From Rugamonas fusca (GTDB lineage: Bacteria; Pseudomonadota; Gammaproteobacteria; Burkholderiales; Burkholderiaceae_D), in NCBI RefSeq assembly GCF_014042365.1, contig NZ_JACEZS010000004.1, forward strand, positions 62,001 through 126,000: a stretch of DNA of 64,000 bases, in the 5' to 3' direction. The translations under genes were made by a program, and so were the position numbers. This document shows, piece by piece, positions 1 through 9,955 of the stretch (the first letter of the stretch is position 1; every line of letters begins with the position of its first letter). The notes under the pieces are model-generated. The model was not told where the DNA came from. It saw nothing but the letters and a program-made list of their open reading frames with translations, and ran no database searches.

Positions 1-513
1 GTTGCCCGCCACTTCCTCCCAGTTGACGATGGCGCGGCGCAGGTCGGCCGGGTCGAAGATCTGGCGCAGCAGGTTGCGGTGGGCGGGACGCTGGCCGCCC
101 ATCACGTGGCGGTTGACGCGGGCCGAGGCGCGGTTGGCCATCAGCACGTCCCAGTGGCGGTTGAGCAGCATGGCCGGATACGGTTCCTGCTGGCCGAGGA
201 TGAACTCGATCGCGCGCCGCATCTGGGCCAGTTCCGGCTTGACCAGCGCCGTTTCCGGATAGCGCGGCGCGAAGCCGGCGGCCACCAGCAGCGCGTTGCG
301 GGCGCGCAGCGGCATCTGCAGCGTGTCGGCCAGGCGGGTCAGCACTTCGCGGCTGGGCTGGGCCTTGCCCGTCTCCACGCAGCTCAGGTGGCGGGTGGAC
401 AGGCCGGCGTCCAGCGCCAGGTCGAGCTGGCTCAGGCGGCGCGCGGCGCGCCATTCGCGCAGCAGGATGCCGGCGTGGGCGGGCGGGGTGGATGGCGGGG
501 TGAGGGTGTCCAT
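1..513 (-). CDS. XRE-family regulator with MmyB-like ligand-binding domain (3' end cut off)
   Basis: Only the first 171 codons lie in the window; the gene runs off the left edge. Residues about 17-70 form a helix-turn-helix of the XRE type (LLREWRAARRLSQLDLAL, then GLSTRHLSCVETGKAQPS). From about residue 95 the protein follows the MmyB-like ligand-binding domain pattern (LGQQEPYPAMLLNRHWDVL). Regulators of this family usually repress a neighbouring oxidoreductase or hydrolase gene and themselves. It is divergent from an alpha/beta hydrolase, with two matching dyads in the 136-bp gap, so it probably controls both. The ligand is unknown. The family call is firm; the target is inferred from position. 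Confidence 0.85.
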   Translation of the reverse strand, partial: MDTLTPPSTPPAHAGILLREWRAARRLSQLDLALDAGLSTRHLSCVETGKAQPSREVLTRLADTLQMPLRARNALLVAAGFAPRYPETALVKPELAQMRRAIEFILGQQEPYPAMLLNRHWDVLMANRASARVNRHVMGGQRPAHRNLLRQIFDPADLRRAIVNWEEVAGN

Positions 514-547
514 CAGCCCATTCTAACGCTCACGCCGCGCGGCAGCC

Positions 548-587
548 ATGACCTGCCAGGTCATGCAAACATGATCTATGAGGTCAT
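548..587. promoter_or_regulatory. Twin operator dyads between the XRE regulator and the hydrolase
   Basis: Two dyads share the same 7-3-7 architecture, ATGACCT-N3-AGGTCAT. The first (548-564) is perfect and extends to a 9-1-9 palindrome at 547-565. The second (571-587) has one mismatch in its left arm. Their centres are 23 bp apart, about two helical turns. The right arm of the second touches a possible -35 box. They are likely binding sites for the divergent XRE regulator; this has not been shown. Confidence 0.65.
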
Positions 588-616
588 TGATCCTGTGCGC
601 GGCTTGGTTCAATATT
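587..616 (+). promoter_or_regulatory. Possible sigma-70 promoter of the hydrolase gene
   Basis: TTGATC (587-592) and AATATT (611-616) are separated by 18 bp and lie about 35 bp before the hydrolase start. The match is only moderate. The -35 box abuts the second operator dyad, which would suit repression by the XRE protein. Confidence 0.35.
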
Positions 617-649
617 GTCATTCGTGCAGTATTCAACCAAGGAGCAGGC

Positions 650-1486
650 ATGCAACAACAAGTACAGGTAGATGGCATCGACGTCCTGATCGAAGGGGAG
701 GGCGACGAGACGATTGTCATGCTCCATGGCTGGCCTGATACGTATCGGCTATGGGATGCCCAGGTGGCGGCGCTGGCGCCTCGTTACCGCTGCGTGCGCT
801 TCACCTTGCCCGGCTTCGATTGCAGCAAGCCGCGCCGCGCCTATGGCCTCAACGAGATGCTGGCCATCTTCGAGCGCATCGTCACCCAGGTCAGCCCTGG
901 CCGCAAGGTGACGCTGATGCTGCACGACTGGGGCTGCGTGTTCGGCTACCAGTTTTACATGCGCCATCCGGAACTGGTGTCGCGCATTGTGGGCGTCGAT
1001 ATTGGCGACGTGGAGTCCAAGGCTTACATGCAATCGCTGTCGCTGGGCGCCAAGTTGATGGTGCTGTGGTATCAGCTGTGGCTGGCCGTGGCGTGGAAGG
1101 TGGGCGGCGGCCCGGGCAACTGGATGACGCACTTCATGGTGCGGCTGATGAAGGTGCCGGCCGATCAGCGCTTCATCACCTCGTCCATGAATTTCCCGTA
1201 CTACATCACCTGGACTGGCGCGCACGGTTCCTACCGCGACCGCCAGCGCTTCGTGCCAGCCTGCCCGATGCTGTTCATTTACGGCAGCAGGAAGGCGTTC
1301 ATGTTCCATTCGCGGCCGTGGGCGGAGGCGCTGGCCACCCAGCCATCGTGCCGGGTGCTGGACTTTAAGGCCGACCATTGGCCCATGGTGCGCGAGCCCG
1401 AAGCATTTAATGCCGCGGTCGTCACATGGCTGGGCGAAACGGATGCTGTGGTTGCCGGGGCGGCCGCGCGTGCGCGGGGCGCGTAA
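650..1486 (+). CDS. Alpha/beta hydrolase, epoxide hydrolase/haloalkane dehalogenase type
   Basis: This is a 278-residue soluble alpha/beta hydrolase. HGWPD near residue 25 is the HGxP oxyanion-hole motif. LHDWGCVFGY carries the nucleophile elbow with Asp (HDWG) rather than Ser, as in epoxide hydrolases and haloalkane dehalogenases. DHWPM near the C-terminus supplies the catalytic His. The ATG at 650 follows AAGGAG at the right distance; a longer reading from 578 has no ribosome site and overlaps the operators. It is divergent from the XRE regulator and probably controlled by it. The substrate cannot be told from sequence. Confidence 0.85.
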   Translation: MQQQVQVDGIDVLIEGEGDETIVMLHGWPDTYRLWDAQVAALAPRYRCVRFTLPGFDCSKPRRAYGLNEMLAIFERIVTQVSPGRKVTLMLHDWGCVFGYQFYMRHPELVSRIVGVDIGDVESKAYMQSLSLGAKLMVLWYQLWLAVAWKVGGGPGNWMTHFMVRLMKVPADQRFITSSMNFPYYITWTGAHGSYRDRQRFVPACPMLFIYGSRKAFMFHSRPWAEALATQPSCRVLDFKADHWPMVREPEAFNAAVVTWLGETDAVVAGAAARARGA

Positions 1487-1499
1487 AACTGGCGGATAA

Positions 1500-2846
<1,347 letters not shown>

Positions 2847-2954
2847 GCGTTATTGTTGGGCGGGGAGAACATATTTTTTGTGTTTGCCCTTCCAATTCGG
2901 TTTTGCTCTGCTATAATTTTGCCTTCGCAGCAGCAAGCGACAGTAGTCAGACCC

Positions 2955-3045
2955 GGAAAGGTGGCAGAGTGGTCGAATGTACCTGACTCGAAATCAGGCG
3001 TAGGGTGTCCCCCTACCGTGGGTTCGAATCCCACCCTTTCCGCCA
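2955..3045 (+). tRNA. tRNA-Ser (anticodon CGA), copy 1
   Basis: This is a 91-nt serine tRNA with encoded CCA. The acceptor stem is GGAAAGG/CCTTTCC. The anticodon stem CCTGA/TCAGG holds the loop CTCGAAA, giving anticodon CGA for UCG codons. The long variable arm is typical of tRNA-Ser, and the T-arm GGTTCGAATCC is intact. It is the first of a tandem pair behind serS. Confidence 0.97.
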
Positions 3046-3112
3046 AATAGGTCGTCGTTTGTTAAGACCACCCTTGTGCCAATACGTTGGCCGAGCGCTC
3101 GAAAAGAACACC

Positions 3113-3204
<92 letters not shown>

Positions 3205-3213
3205 TAGCAGAAA

Positions 3214-3242
3214 AACAGCCCCAGCGATGGGGCTGTTTTTTT
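3214..3242 (+). terminator. Rho-independent terminator after the tRNA-Ser pair
   Basis: AACAGCCCCA (3214-3223) pairs with TGGGGCTGTT (3228-3237) across a GCGA tetraloop, followed by a run of T residues. It is a textbook intrinsic terminator placed directly after the second tRNA. Confidence 0.9.
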
Positions 3243-3300
3243 ATCTGCGCTGCAAGCAGGCAGCCGGTATGATGCTTCTTTTGCCTTCCATACGGATACC

Positions 3301-3741
3301 ATGAAACGACTGCTTTCCTCCTGCGTGATCGGTTTGACCCTTTCCTTCGCCTTGGCCGGCTGCAACCGTGCCACGCCGCCCGCTTCGGCCGATGCTGCCG
3401 CCGTGCCATTACAAAAGATCGATACCGTGGTCGGCACTGGCAAGGAAGCCGTCGCCGGCACGATGGCCGTGGTCAACTACACTGGCTGGCTGTACGAACC
3501 GAATGCGCCGCAGAAGCACGGTGCCCAGTTCGATTCCTCCATCGGCCGCGCTCCATTCAACTTCCAGCTCGGCGCCGGCCAGGTCATCCAGGGCTGGGAT
3601 GAAGGCGTCCAGGGCATGAAGGTGGGCGGCAAGCGCACGCTGATCGTGCCAGCCAGCATGGGCTACGGCGCCAGCGGCGCAGGCCCGATTCCGCCGAACG
3701 CCACCCTGATCTTCGACGTCGAGTTGTTGGAAGTACGCTGA
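3301..3741 (+). CDS. FKBP-type peptidyl-prolyl cis-trans isomerase, lipoprotein
   Basis: This 146-residue exported protein has a lipoprotein signal peptide with lipobox LAGC (Cys21), so it should be anchored in a membrane facing the periplasm. Residues about 40-146 form a single FKBP domain: [58 protein letters not shown]. It probably accelerates prolyl isomerisation during folding of envelope proteins. It is a single-gene unit, convergent with the AraC gene. Confidence 0.93.
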   Translation: MKRLLSSCVIGLTLSFALAGCNRATPPASADAAAVPLQKIDTVVGTGKEAVAGTMAVVNYTGWLYEPNAPQKHGAQFDSSIGRAPFNFQLGAGQVIQGWDEGVQGMKVGGKRTLIVPASMGYGASGAGPIPPNATLIFDVELLEVR

Positions 3742-3765
3742 AGCACAGTGGCTGTGCGATGGCGT

Positions 3766-4815
3766 CTAGCCGGACGCCTGGCGCGGCCCTTGCTGTTGTC
3801 CGTCCAGCCGCGCCCGCTGCCGCATGGCCCGCGGCGTGGCGCCAAACCAGCGCTTGCAACTGCGCGTGAGTACCGACACTTCCGCGTAGCCGAGGATGTG
3901 GGCGATCTGCGTCATCGCCGGGCCTGTGGGTAGGTCGATCAGTTCCAGGAATTGCTCCTTGCGCACCTCGTCCACCAGTCGTTCAAAGGTGGCGCCTTCC
4001 GCCGCCAGCCGCCGCTGCAAGGTGCGCGGGTGGAGCGACAGCGCGCTGGCGATGTCGGTATGCCGCGCATGGCCTGCGCTGAGAAAATGCCGCACCAGCC
4101 GGCGCACGCGGTCCGAGAACAAGGTGTGCGGCTTGCCGCCTTGCTGCTCCAGATAGTCCAGCGCCAATTCCTTCATATGCGGGTCGTTACCCGACACCAC
4201 CACCTTCAAGTCGCTCACGCGCAGCCGCACGGCCGCCACTGGCGCCAGAAATTGCACCGGGCAGTTGTAGGCTTGCCGATAAGCGTCCTCGTCCGCGACG
4301 GGCGCGTGCGGCAGCATGACCAGTTGCGGCGCGATGCGCGTGGCCGACATTACGCTCAAGCCCTGGCAGACGATGCCCAGCGCCAGGCTGATCACCTGAG
4401 GGCGCGCGGTCAGCTTCGCATGGCGCAGGTCGAACACCACGTCGACCAGATCGGGATGGCCGGGCACGATCTGCGTCTCCAGTTTCAATGCGGGACTGTG
4501 GACGAACAGGTAGCGCGAGGCCAGCGCCAGCGCCTCGCCCACCGTGGCCGCATGACGCATCAGCACGGCGATGGGGCCAAGCATGCTGATGCCGCGCGCC
4601 TGCGCCAGCCGCAAGCCCAGGTCGGGGCAGCGCCCGAGCGAGGCTGAATATTCGAGCAGATTGATGAAGCCCTGGTACGGTACCAGCATGTCCGGATCGT
4701 GCAGCGCCTGCAGCGGAATGCCGAAGCGCGCCAGCAGGCTGGGCACGTCCAGCCGCAAGCCTTTGGCCAGGATTTCAAAGGTTGACAAGGTCGCGGACCG
4801 AACCAATACCGTCAT
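3766..4815 (-). CDS. AraC-family transcriptional regulator (OruR/ArgR-like sensor domain)
   Basis: This 349-residue regulator has an N-terminal ~200-residue domain of the type described as arabinose-binding-like in the OruR/GbdR relatives. The C-terminal ~100 residues hold two helix-turn-helix motifs (HTDIASALSLHPRTLQRRLAAEGATF, then IAHILGYAEVSVLTRSCKRWFGATPRAMR). It is divergent from the TPP enzyme/FAD dehydrogenase operon, 116 bp apart, and is the obvious candidate activator for it. The inducer is unknown. Confidence 0.9.
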   Translation of the reverse strand: MTVLVRSATLSTFEILAKGLRLDVPSLLARFGIPLQALHDPDMLVPYQGFINLLEYSASLGRCPDLGLRLAQARGISMLGPIAVLMRHAATVGEALALASRYLFVHSPALKLETQIVPGHPDLVDVVFDLRHAKLTARPQVISLALGIVCQGLSVMSATRIAPQLVMLPHAPVADEDAYRQAYNCPVQFLAPVAAVRLRVSDLKVVVSGNDPHMKELALDYLEQQGGKPHTLFSDRVRRLVRHFLSAGHARHTDIASALSLHPRTLQRRLAAEGATFERLVDEVRKEQFLELIDLPTGPAMTQIAHILGYAEVSVLTRSCKRWFGATPRAMRQRARLDGQQQGPRQASG

Positions 4816-4931
4816 ACGCGCGCAGATCCGAGGTTGAGGGTGTCTTCAAGTGTTAACTTATAGTCGCCAAATGTCAATACTGGCCCATCCGTTTCCAGCA
4901 TCATGTGTACAAATCAATCAAGGAGACGGTT

Positions 4932-6587
4932 ATGGCCAACGGCGCTCAAGCAATGCTGCGCACCCTGATCAATGCAGGCGTCAACGTCTGCTTCACCAAT
5001 CCCGGCACATCGGAGATGCACTTCGTTGCCGCGCTCGACGGCGCGCCGCAAATGCGCGCCGTGCTGACGCTGTTCGAGGGCGTGGCCACCGGCGCCGCCG
5101 ATGGTTACGCGCGCATGGCCGACAAGCCGGCCTCCACGCTGCTGCACCTGGGCTGCGGCCTGGGCAATGGCCTGGCCAACCTGCACAACGCGCGCAAGGG
5201 CAGGGTGCCCATCGTGAATATCGTGGGTGACCACGCCACCTATCACACCCAATACGATGCCCAGTTGCAGTCGGACATAGAAACGGCGGCGCGCAACGTG
5301 TCGAGCTGGGTACGCACCGCGCAAAGTACGCAGGCGCTGTGCCAGGACGTGGTGGAAGCCGTCGCCGCGGCCAAGGGGCCGCAAGGGCAGGTGGCCACGC
5401 TGATCCTGCCGGCCGACGTGTCCTGGAGCGATGGTGCCGAAGCGTTGCCCGCGCCGCCAGCGGCGCAGCCGCCGCGCGCGGACGATGCGGTGATCGACCA
5501 GATCGCCAGCGTCCTCAAAGCCGGCGGCAAGAACGCGCTGCTGCTCGGTGGACGCGCGCTGCGCGAACCGGCCTTGCTGGATGCCGCGCGCATCGCCGCC
5601 CAATCCGGCGCCAGGCTGTACGCTGAAGTGTTCCCGACGCGCATGGAGCGCGGCGCCGGCCTGCCGCACGTCGAGCGCATCGCCTACCTGGCCGAGATGG
5701 CTTCCGTACAACTGGCCGGCATCGAGAACCTGATTTTGGTGGACGCCCGCTCGCCCGTATCGTTCTTCGCCTATCCGGGCAAGAAAAGCGACCTGGTGCC
5801 GGAGGGCTGCAAGGTCCACCAGCTGGTCTTGCCGACGCAGGACGCCGTTGGCAGCCTGAACAGCCTGTGCCAGCGCATGGGCGCCGGGCCGGCCACGCCC
5901 GTGCTGCAACAGGCGCTGCGTCCCGGCCGCCCGCGCGGCAAGCTGACTGCGCCCAAGGTGTGCAAGGCCATCGGCCACCTGCTGCCCGAGAACGCCATCA
6001 TCGTCGACGAGGCGCAAACCTCCGGCACCATGCTGCCCATGTTCACGGCCGGCGCGCCGCGCCACGACGTGCTGGCCTTGACGGGCGGCGCCATCGGCTA
6101 CGGGCTGCCGGCTGCCGTCGGCGCGGCCGTGGCCTGTCCGGAGCGCAAGGTGCTGGCCCTGGTGGGTGACGGTTCGGCCATGTACACGCTGCAAGCGCTG
6201 TGGACCATGGCGCGCGAAAAACTGAACGTGGTATCGGTCATTTTCAACAATGGCTCCTACGGCATTCTCAACGTCGAGCTGGAGCGGGTCGGGGCGGAAA
6301 AGGCCGGTCCCAAGGCCAAGTCGCAGCTGGACTTGAAGAATCCGGGGCTGGACTTCGTGCAACTGGCGCAAGGCATGGGCGTGCCCGCCGTACGCGCCAC
6401 CACGGCCGAGCAATTCAACACGGCGCTGGAGCGGGCGCTGGCCACGCCCGGCCCGCATCTGATCGAAGCGGTGGTGCCGAGCGTGTTCTCCGGCCTCAAG
6501 CTGCGCGTGCTGCCTTACGTGCTGCGCTCGCTTGAAAGCCTGCCGCAGCCGGTGGCGCATGCGATCAAGCGCAAGGTGGCGCCATGA
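4932..6587 (+). CDS. Thiamine-diphosphate-dependent enzyme annotated as acetolactate-synthase-like
   Basis: This 551-residue protein has the three-domain layout of ThDP decarboxylases/carboligases. The conserved ThDP-activating Glu is in LFEGVATGAADGYARM. The metal/ThDP-binding GDGS...NN motif is in LVGDGSAMYTLQALW...IFNNGSYG. The ATG at 4932 follows an AAGGAG site; the reading can extend to 4905 but without one. It is translationally coupled to the next gene by a 4-base ATGA overlap. True branched-chain acetolactate synthase is unlikely, since there is no regulatory subunit gene and the partner is an FAD dehydrogenase. A catabolic 2-oxoacid decarboxylase or C-C lyase is more plausible, but the substrate is unknown. 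Confidence 0.85.
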   Translation: MANGAQAMLRTLINAGVNVCFTNPGTSEMHFVAALDGAPQMRAVLTLFEGVATGAADGYARMADKPASTLLHLGCGLGNGLANLHNARKGRVPIVNIVGDHATYHTQYDAQLQSDIETAARNVSSWVRTAQSTQALCQDVVEAVAAAKGPQGQVATLILPADVSWSDGAEALPAPPAAQPPRADDAVIDQIASVLKAGGKNALLLGGRALREPALLDAARIAAQSGARLYAEVFPTRMERGAGLPHVERIAYLAEMASVQLAGIENLILVDARSPVSFFAYPGKKSDLVPEGCKVHQLVLPTQDAVGSLNSLCQRMGAGPATPVLQQALRPGRPRGKLTAPKVCKAIGHLLPENAIIVDEAQTSGTMLPMFTAGAPRHDVLALTGGAIGYGLPAAVGAAVACPERKVLALVGDGSAMYTLQALWTMAREKLNVVSVIFNNGSYGILNVELERVGAEKAGPKAKSQLDLKNPGLDFVQLAQGMGVPAVRATTAEQFNTALERALATPGPHLIEAVVPSVFSGLKLRVLPYVLRSLESLPQPVAHAIKRKVAP

Positions 6588-8194
6588 GCCGGACCATCCA
6601 GTCCGATGTGCTGGTGGTGGGCGGCGGCTTGGCCGGCATCGTCACGGCGCTCGAATGCCTGCGGGCGGGCAAGCGCGTCACCGTGGTCGACCGCGACAGC
6701 CGCGAACGGCTGGGTGGCCTGGCACGCTGGGCCTTCGGCGGCATGGCCCTGGTGGGCACGCCGCTGCAGGCGCGCATGAAGATTCCCGACACGCCGGAAC
6801 GCGCGCTGGCCGACTGGGTACGCTTTGGTGAACTGAACGAGGCCGACACGCTGCCGCTCGCCTGGGCGCGTCATTACGTCGAGCATGTGCGCAGCGAAGT
6901 GTACGACTGGCTGCTCGGGTACGGACTCAAGTTCCTGCCCGCCGTGAACTGGGTGGAGCGGGGCCGCTTTGGTGACGGCAATACGCTGCCGCGCTACCAC
7001 GTGTTATGGGGTACGTCCCGATTCATGACGGTGACGATGATCGCGGCGCTGGAACAGGCTGGCGCCAACGGCAAGTTGCAGCTGTTGAGTCGCACACGCA
7101 TCGATAGGCTGGAGCATGCGAACGGCGCGCTGCTCGGCGCCCATGGCGTGAACGAGGAAACGGGGGAAGCGATGCGCTTCGCCGCGTCCGCCATCGTGCT
7201 GGCCATGGGCGGCATCAACGGCGGCCACGCGGAAACGCGCGCCAACTGGCCGGCAGACAGGCCGCAGCCTGCCAGCATGCTGAACGGCGCGCATCCGTAT
7301 TCGGACGGCAAGCTGCACCGGCTGGTCGCTGGCATGGGTGGACGCATCGCGGCGGCCGGGGAAATGTGGAACTACGCCGCCGGCTTTCCCCATCCGCAGC
7401 CGCATTTCGAGGGGCATGGTTTGTCCGCCATTCCATGCAAGTCGGCCTTGTGGCTCGATCACCGGGGGCGACGCATCGGCCCCGATCCGCTGGTGACCGG
7501 GTTCGACACGCACTACCTGTGCCAGCGCGTGGCGAGCCAGGGACAGCCGTGGACCTGGCACCTGCTCAACTGGCGTATCGCGGCCAAGGAGCTGGCCATT
7601 TCCGGCGCCGAACACAACCAGCGCATCCGCGACCGCCAGATGTTCGCGTTCCTGAAGGAGACGCTGCTCGGCAATCATCGCCTGGTGCGCCAACTGGCCC
7701 ACGAGAGCCCGGACGTGCTGGTGGACGATACGCTGGCCGGACTGGCCGCCAAGATGAACGCGCTGGCCGGCGGCGACCATGTGCGCCCGGAAGTCCTGCA
7801 AGCGACCGCCGACGCCTTCGACGCCAATTTCGCCAACGGTGACAAGCTGCACAACGACGCGCAACTACGCCGCATCCTGCACGCGCGCCAGTGGGGGCCG
7901 GATCGCTTGCGCACCTGCAAGCCGGCGCCGCTGCAACAGCAAGGGGCCGGTCCTTACATCGCCATGCGCATGCAGCTGATCACGCGCAAGAGCCTGGGCG
8001 GGCTGGTCACGGACATGCACAGCCGCGTGCTGGACGCCGATGGGCAGGCGCTGCCAGGGCTGTACTCGGTGGGGGAGGCGGCCGGTTTCGGCGGCGGCGG
8101 GGCGTGCGGCAAGCGTTCGCTGGAGGGGACTTTTTTACCGGGCTGCATCCTGACTGCGAAGGCGGCCGCGCGCGACATCATCCGGGTGTCGTAA
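6584..8194 (+). CDS. FAD-binding dehydrogenase of the fumarate-reductase/3-ketosteroid-dehydrogenase superfamily
   Basis: This 536-residue flavoprotein begins with a dinucleotide-binding fold (VLVVGGGLAGIVTALECLRAGKRVTVVD). It ends with the typical second FAD-contacting block (GLYSVGEAAGFGGGGACGKRSLEGTFLPGCILTAKAAARD). The middle ~300 residues form the capping/substrate domain. The start overlaps the stop of the upstream ThDP enzyme, so the two are co-translated and probably act in one pathway. The family oxidises or reduces C-C double bonds next to a carbonyl. The physiological substrate is not visible from sequence. Confidence 0.85.
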   Translation: MSRTIQSDVLVVGGGLAGIVTALECLRAGKRVTVVDRDSRERLGGLARWAFGGMALVGTPLQARMKIPDTPERALADWVRFGELNEADTLPLAWARHYVEHVRSEVYDWLLGYGLKFLPAVNWVERGRFGDGNTLPRYHVLWGTSRFMTVTMIAALEQAGANGKLQLLSRTRIDRLEHANGALLGAHGVNEETGEAMRFAASAIVLAMGGINGGHAETRANWPADRPQPASMLNGAHPYSDGKLHRLVAGMGGRIAAAGEMWNYAAGFPHPQPHFEGHGLSAIPCKSALWLDHRGRRIGPDPLVTGFDTHYLCQRVASQGQPWTWHLLNWRIAAKELAISGAEHNQRIRDRQMFAFLKETLLGNHRLVRQLAHESPDVLVDDTLAGLAAKMNALAGGDHVRPEVLQATADAFDANFANGDKLHNDAQLRRILHARQWGPDRLRTCKPAPLQQQGAGPYIAMRMQLITRKSLGGLVTDMHSRVLDADGQALPGLYSVGEAAGFGGGGACGKRSLEGTFLPGCILTAKAAARDIIRVS

Positions 8195-8218
8195 CCTGGC
8201 TCCTGCTGCGCGGACCAG

Positions 8219-8794
8219 TCAGGCGCTACGGTGGCCCTGACCGTATGCCGCCACTTGCGAGACATTTCCCCATCGGTCTTCGAGCGATGGGCCACCAACG
8301 AATTTGACGTTGAACAGAGAACACTCGGCTTCGTTGGGAGCCTGCCATTGACTGCTGGCGAGCTCAAAGATGTGGTCAGGTACCACCATCGAAAACGTCG
8401 CCCCCTTTTGTTGATTTCTTTGTCTGACACGCTCGCGACGGATGTGAACTGGCGCATCGAGAATATGAAGAATCGGATCGTAGCCATCGCTTTGCACGCG
8501 ATGGCAGAAGTCCATCCGAGCAGCTTGTTGAATCAGGCCCAGTTCAAGTATGACGTTGCAACCGCTGTTGAGAAGACGTTTGCTGTGGTTCCAGATGAGG
8601 TTGATGAGTCGATCTTTCCGTTCGATGTACCAGGGAATCACCTCTTGTTCCGGGCGATCCGGGCTGAAAATGGAAGCGAACCATTCATCCAGGGCGATAT
8701 GCACGGCGCCATGCTCCGATGCCAGCGCCATCGCATAGGTGGATTTGCCCGCGCCAACTGGGCCTTCTATAAGGTGGAGAGTAGCATCGGCCAT
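8219..8794 (-). CDS. P-loop ATPase/kinase of the AAA_33 (zeta-toxin-like) type
   Basis: This 191-residue protein has Walker A GPVGAGKST at residues 11-19. It also has a DEWF motif about 26 residues later and an R-rich lid (VHIRRERVRQRNQQKG), the layout of small-molecule or nucleotide kinases of the AAA_33 family. The nearby ATP-binding pattern resembles zeta toxins and chloramphenicol phosphotransferase relatives. There is no antitoxin-like gene next to it, so a toxin role is not supported. It is a lone gene convergent with the FAD dehydrogenase. The phosphate acceptor is unknown. Confidence 0.75.
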   Translation of the reverse strand: MADATLHLIEGPVGAGKSTYAMALASEHGAVHIALDEWFASIFSPDRPEQEVIPWYIERKDRLINLIWNHSKRLLNSGCNVILELGLIQQAARMDFCHRVQSDGYDPILHILDAPVHIRRERVRQRNQQKGATFSMVVPDHIFELASSQWQAPNEAECSLFNVKFVGGPSLEDRWGNVSQVAAYGQGHRSA

Positions 8795-8903
8795 GATGAA
8801 GACATCTGACTTTCGACATGAGCGGCGGCTTGCTGATGGCGTAGCCGGCGGTAAGGCTCGGATGATTTGTCCATCAGCGGACCTGGTCCTGAAGTGTAAC
8901 TTT

Positions 8904-8933
8904 TTGACATATTTTATCAGTTGATAATATCAT
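8904..8933 (+). promoter_or_regulatory. Sigma-70 promoter upstream of the DUF2059 gene
   Basis: A perfect -35 box TTGACA (8904-8909) is followed after 18 bp by TATCAT (8928-8933), five of six matches to TATAAT. The start codon is about 38 bp downstream. Near-identical 16-base direct repeats (8886-8901 and 8946-8961, exactly 60 bp apart, two mismatches) flank the promoter. Confidence 0.6.
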
Positions 8934-8970
8934 GCCGCCTCGCGCGTCCTGAAGCGCAACTCCCGGAGCA

Positions 8971-9492
8971 ATGATGAAATCGATGAAAACGCTGGCCCTG
9001 GCCGGTTTGATGATGGCGGCCAGCCTGGCCTCGGCCGCTTCCACGCCCTCCGCCCCGTCCATGCCGGACGCGCAGCAGGTGCAGGCCGCGCACGACTTGC
9101 TGGCCGCCATGCAGGCCGAGAAAATGCTGCGGGCCACGGCCGGCATGAGCCGCTATCCGACTCCGCAACAGCGCCAGGCCGTGTTCGACAAGCTCGACAA
9201 GGTGCCCGCCGAGCAGATCTACCAGCGCCTGTCCATTCCCGTCGCGCGCCTCGTCTCGACCGAAACGGCCAAGGAAATGACGCGCTATTACCAGTCCAGC
9301 TACGGCCAGCGCGTGCTCAAGCAGACCTACAACAGCGGCCCCTCGCTGTTCGACACGGCCCCCGTGCCCACCGCGAAGGAAAAGGTGGAACTGAAGCGGC
9401 CCGCCTATGTCAAAGCCGACAAGGCGTTCAAGGAGGCGGAGCCCGCGATTCGTCACGAAACCTTTGTGTTGCTGACGGCGATCAGCCGCTGA
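8971..9492 (+). CDS. Exported DUF2059-like protein
   Basis: This 173-residue protein has an N-terminal Sec signal peptide (KTLALAGLMMAASLASAAS), so it should be periplasmic. The pattern LVSTETAKEMTRYYQSSYGQRVLKQTYN is close to the DUF2059 core, in which a helix pair precedes FYxSPxGQKLL. The function of this family is unknown. There are three possible ATGs (8971, 8974, 8983); GGAG at 8965-8968 favours the first two. It sits behind a clear sigma-70 promoter and appears monocistronic. Confidence 0.75.
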   Translation: MMKSMKTLALAGLMMAASLASAASTPSAPSMPDAQQVQAAHDLLAAMQAEKMLRATAGMSRYPTPQQRQAVFDKLDKVPAEQIYQRLSIPVARLVSTETAKEMTRYYQSSYGQRVLKQTYNSGPSLFDTAPVPTAKEKVELKRPAYVKADKAFKEAEPAIRHETFVLLTAISR

Positions 9493-9603
9493 TGGTTGCA
9501 GCGCGTGGCAGAGGGCGCCCGCTACGGTGCCCTTGAAAAACCGCGCTCCGTCCCTGATCTGCATTGAAAGGCAGCGCTTTGCCTGGCCGTTCAGGAGGAC
9601 GAC

Positions 9604-9777
9604 ATGATGATCCCTGTTACCAAGCCCACCGTGCCCGCCTGGCGTGCCCACACCACGCCAGAGCCGGACATGCCACCACCCAAGCCTGAGAAAGAGCCGC
9701 CGCCGGACGAGATGCCGTCGCCCGAGCACGCGCCCATCGAGGAACCGACCCCGCCCCGCACGCCGATTCAGACCTGA
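9604..9777 (+). CDS. Small proline- and glutamate-rich protein
   Basis: This 57-codon gene is short, but its ATG follows an excellent ribosome site (AGGAGGA, 7 bases away). The product is rich in Pro and Glu (for example PPPKPEKEPPPDEMPSPEHAP), with no signal peptide, membrane segment or Cys, and is probably disordered. I do not recognise a family. The strong ribosome site and the gene-sized gap between neighbours are the main support. Its composition could also arise by chance in GC-rich DNA, so I rate it as probable only. Confidence 0.55.
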   Translation: MMIPVTKPTVPAWRAHTTPEPDMPPPKPEKEPPPDEMPSPEHAPIEEPTPPRTPIQT

Positions 9778-9955
9778 ACGGCGCATCTTGGCGCAACAAC
9801 GACGGTGCGCACAGCGCCGCCGGTTGATATGCTTGTTTCATCTTTGTTGCTCGTCGGATACAAATTTACTGCTTTGTGTCCACCGTCACACAGCCGTCAC
9901 GGAAGCGTTTATATAATTTACTCACGACATCGTTTTCCCGTTCACGGAGGCCATC

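Noticed and set aside
8219..8794. Zeta-toxin of a toxin-antitoxin pair
   Set aside because: The P-loop kinase fold is similar, but there is no antitoxin-sized partner gene and no sign of a plasmid or prophage around it.
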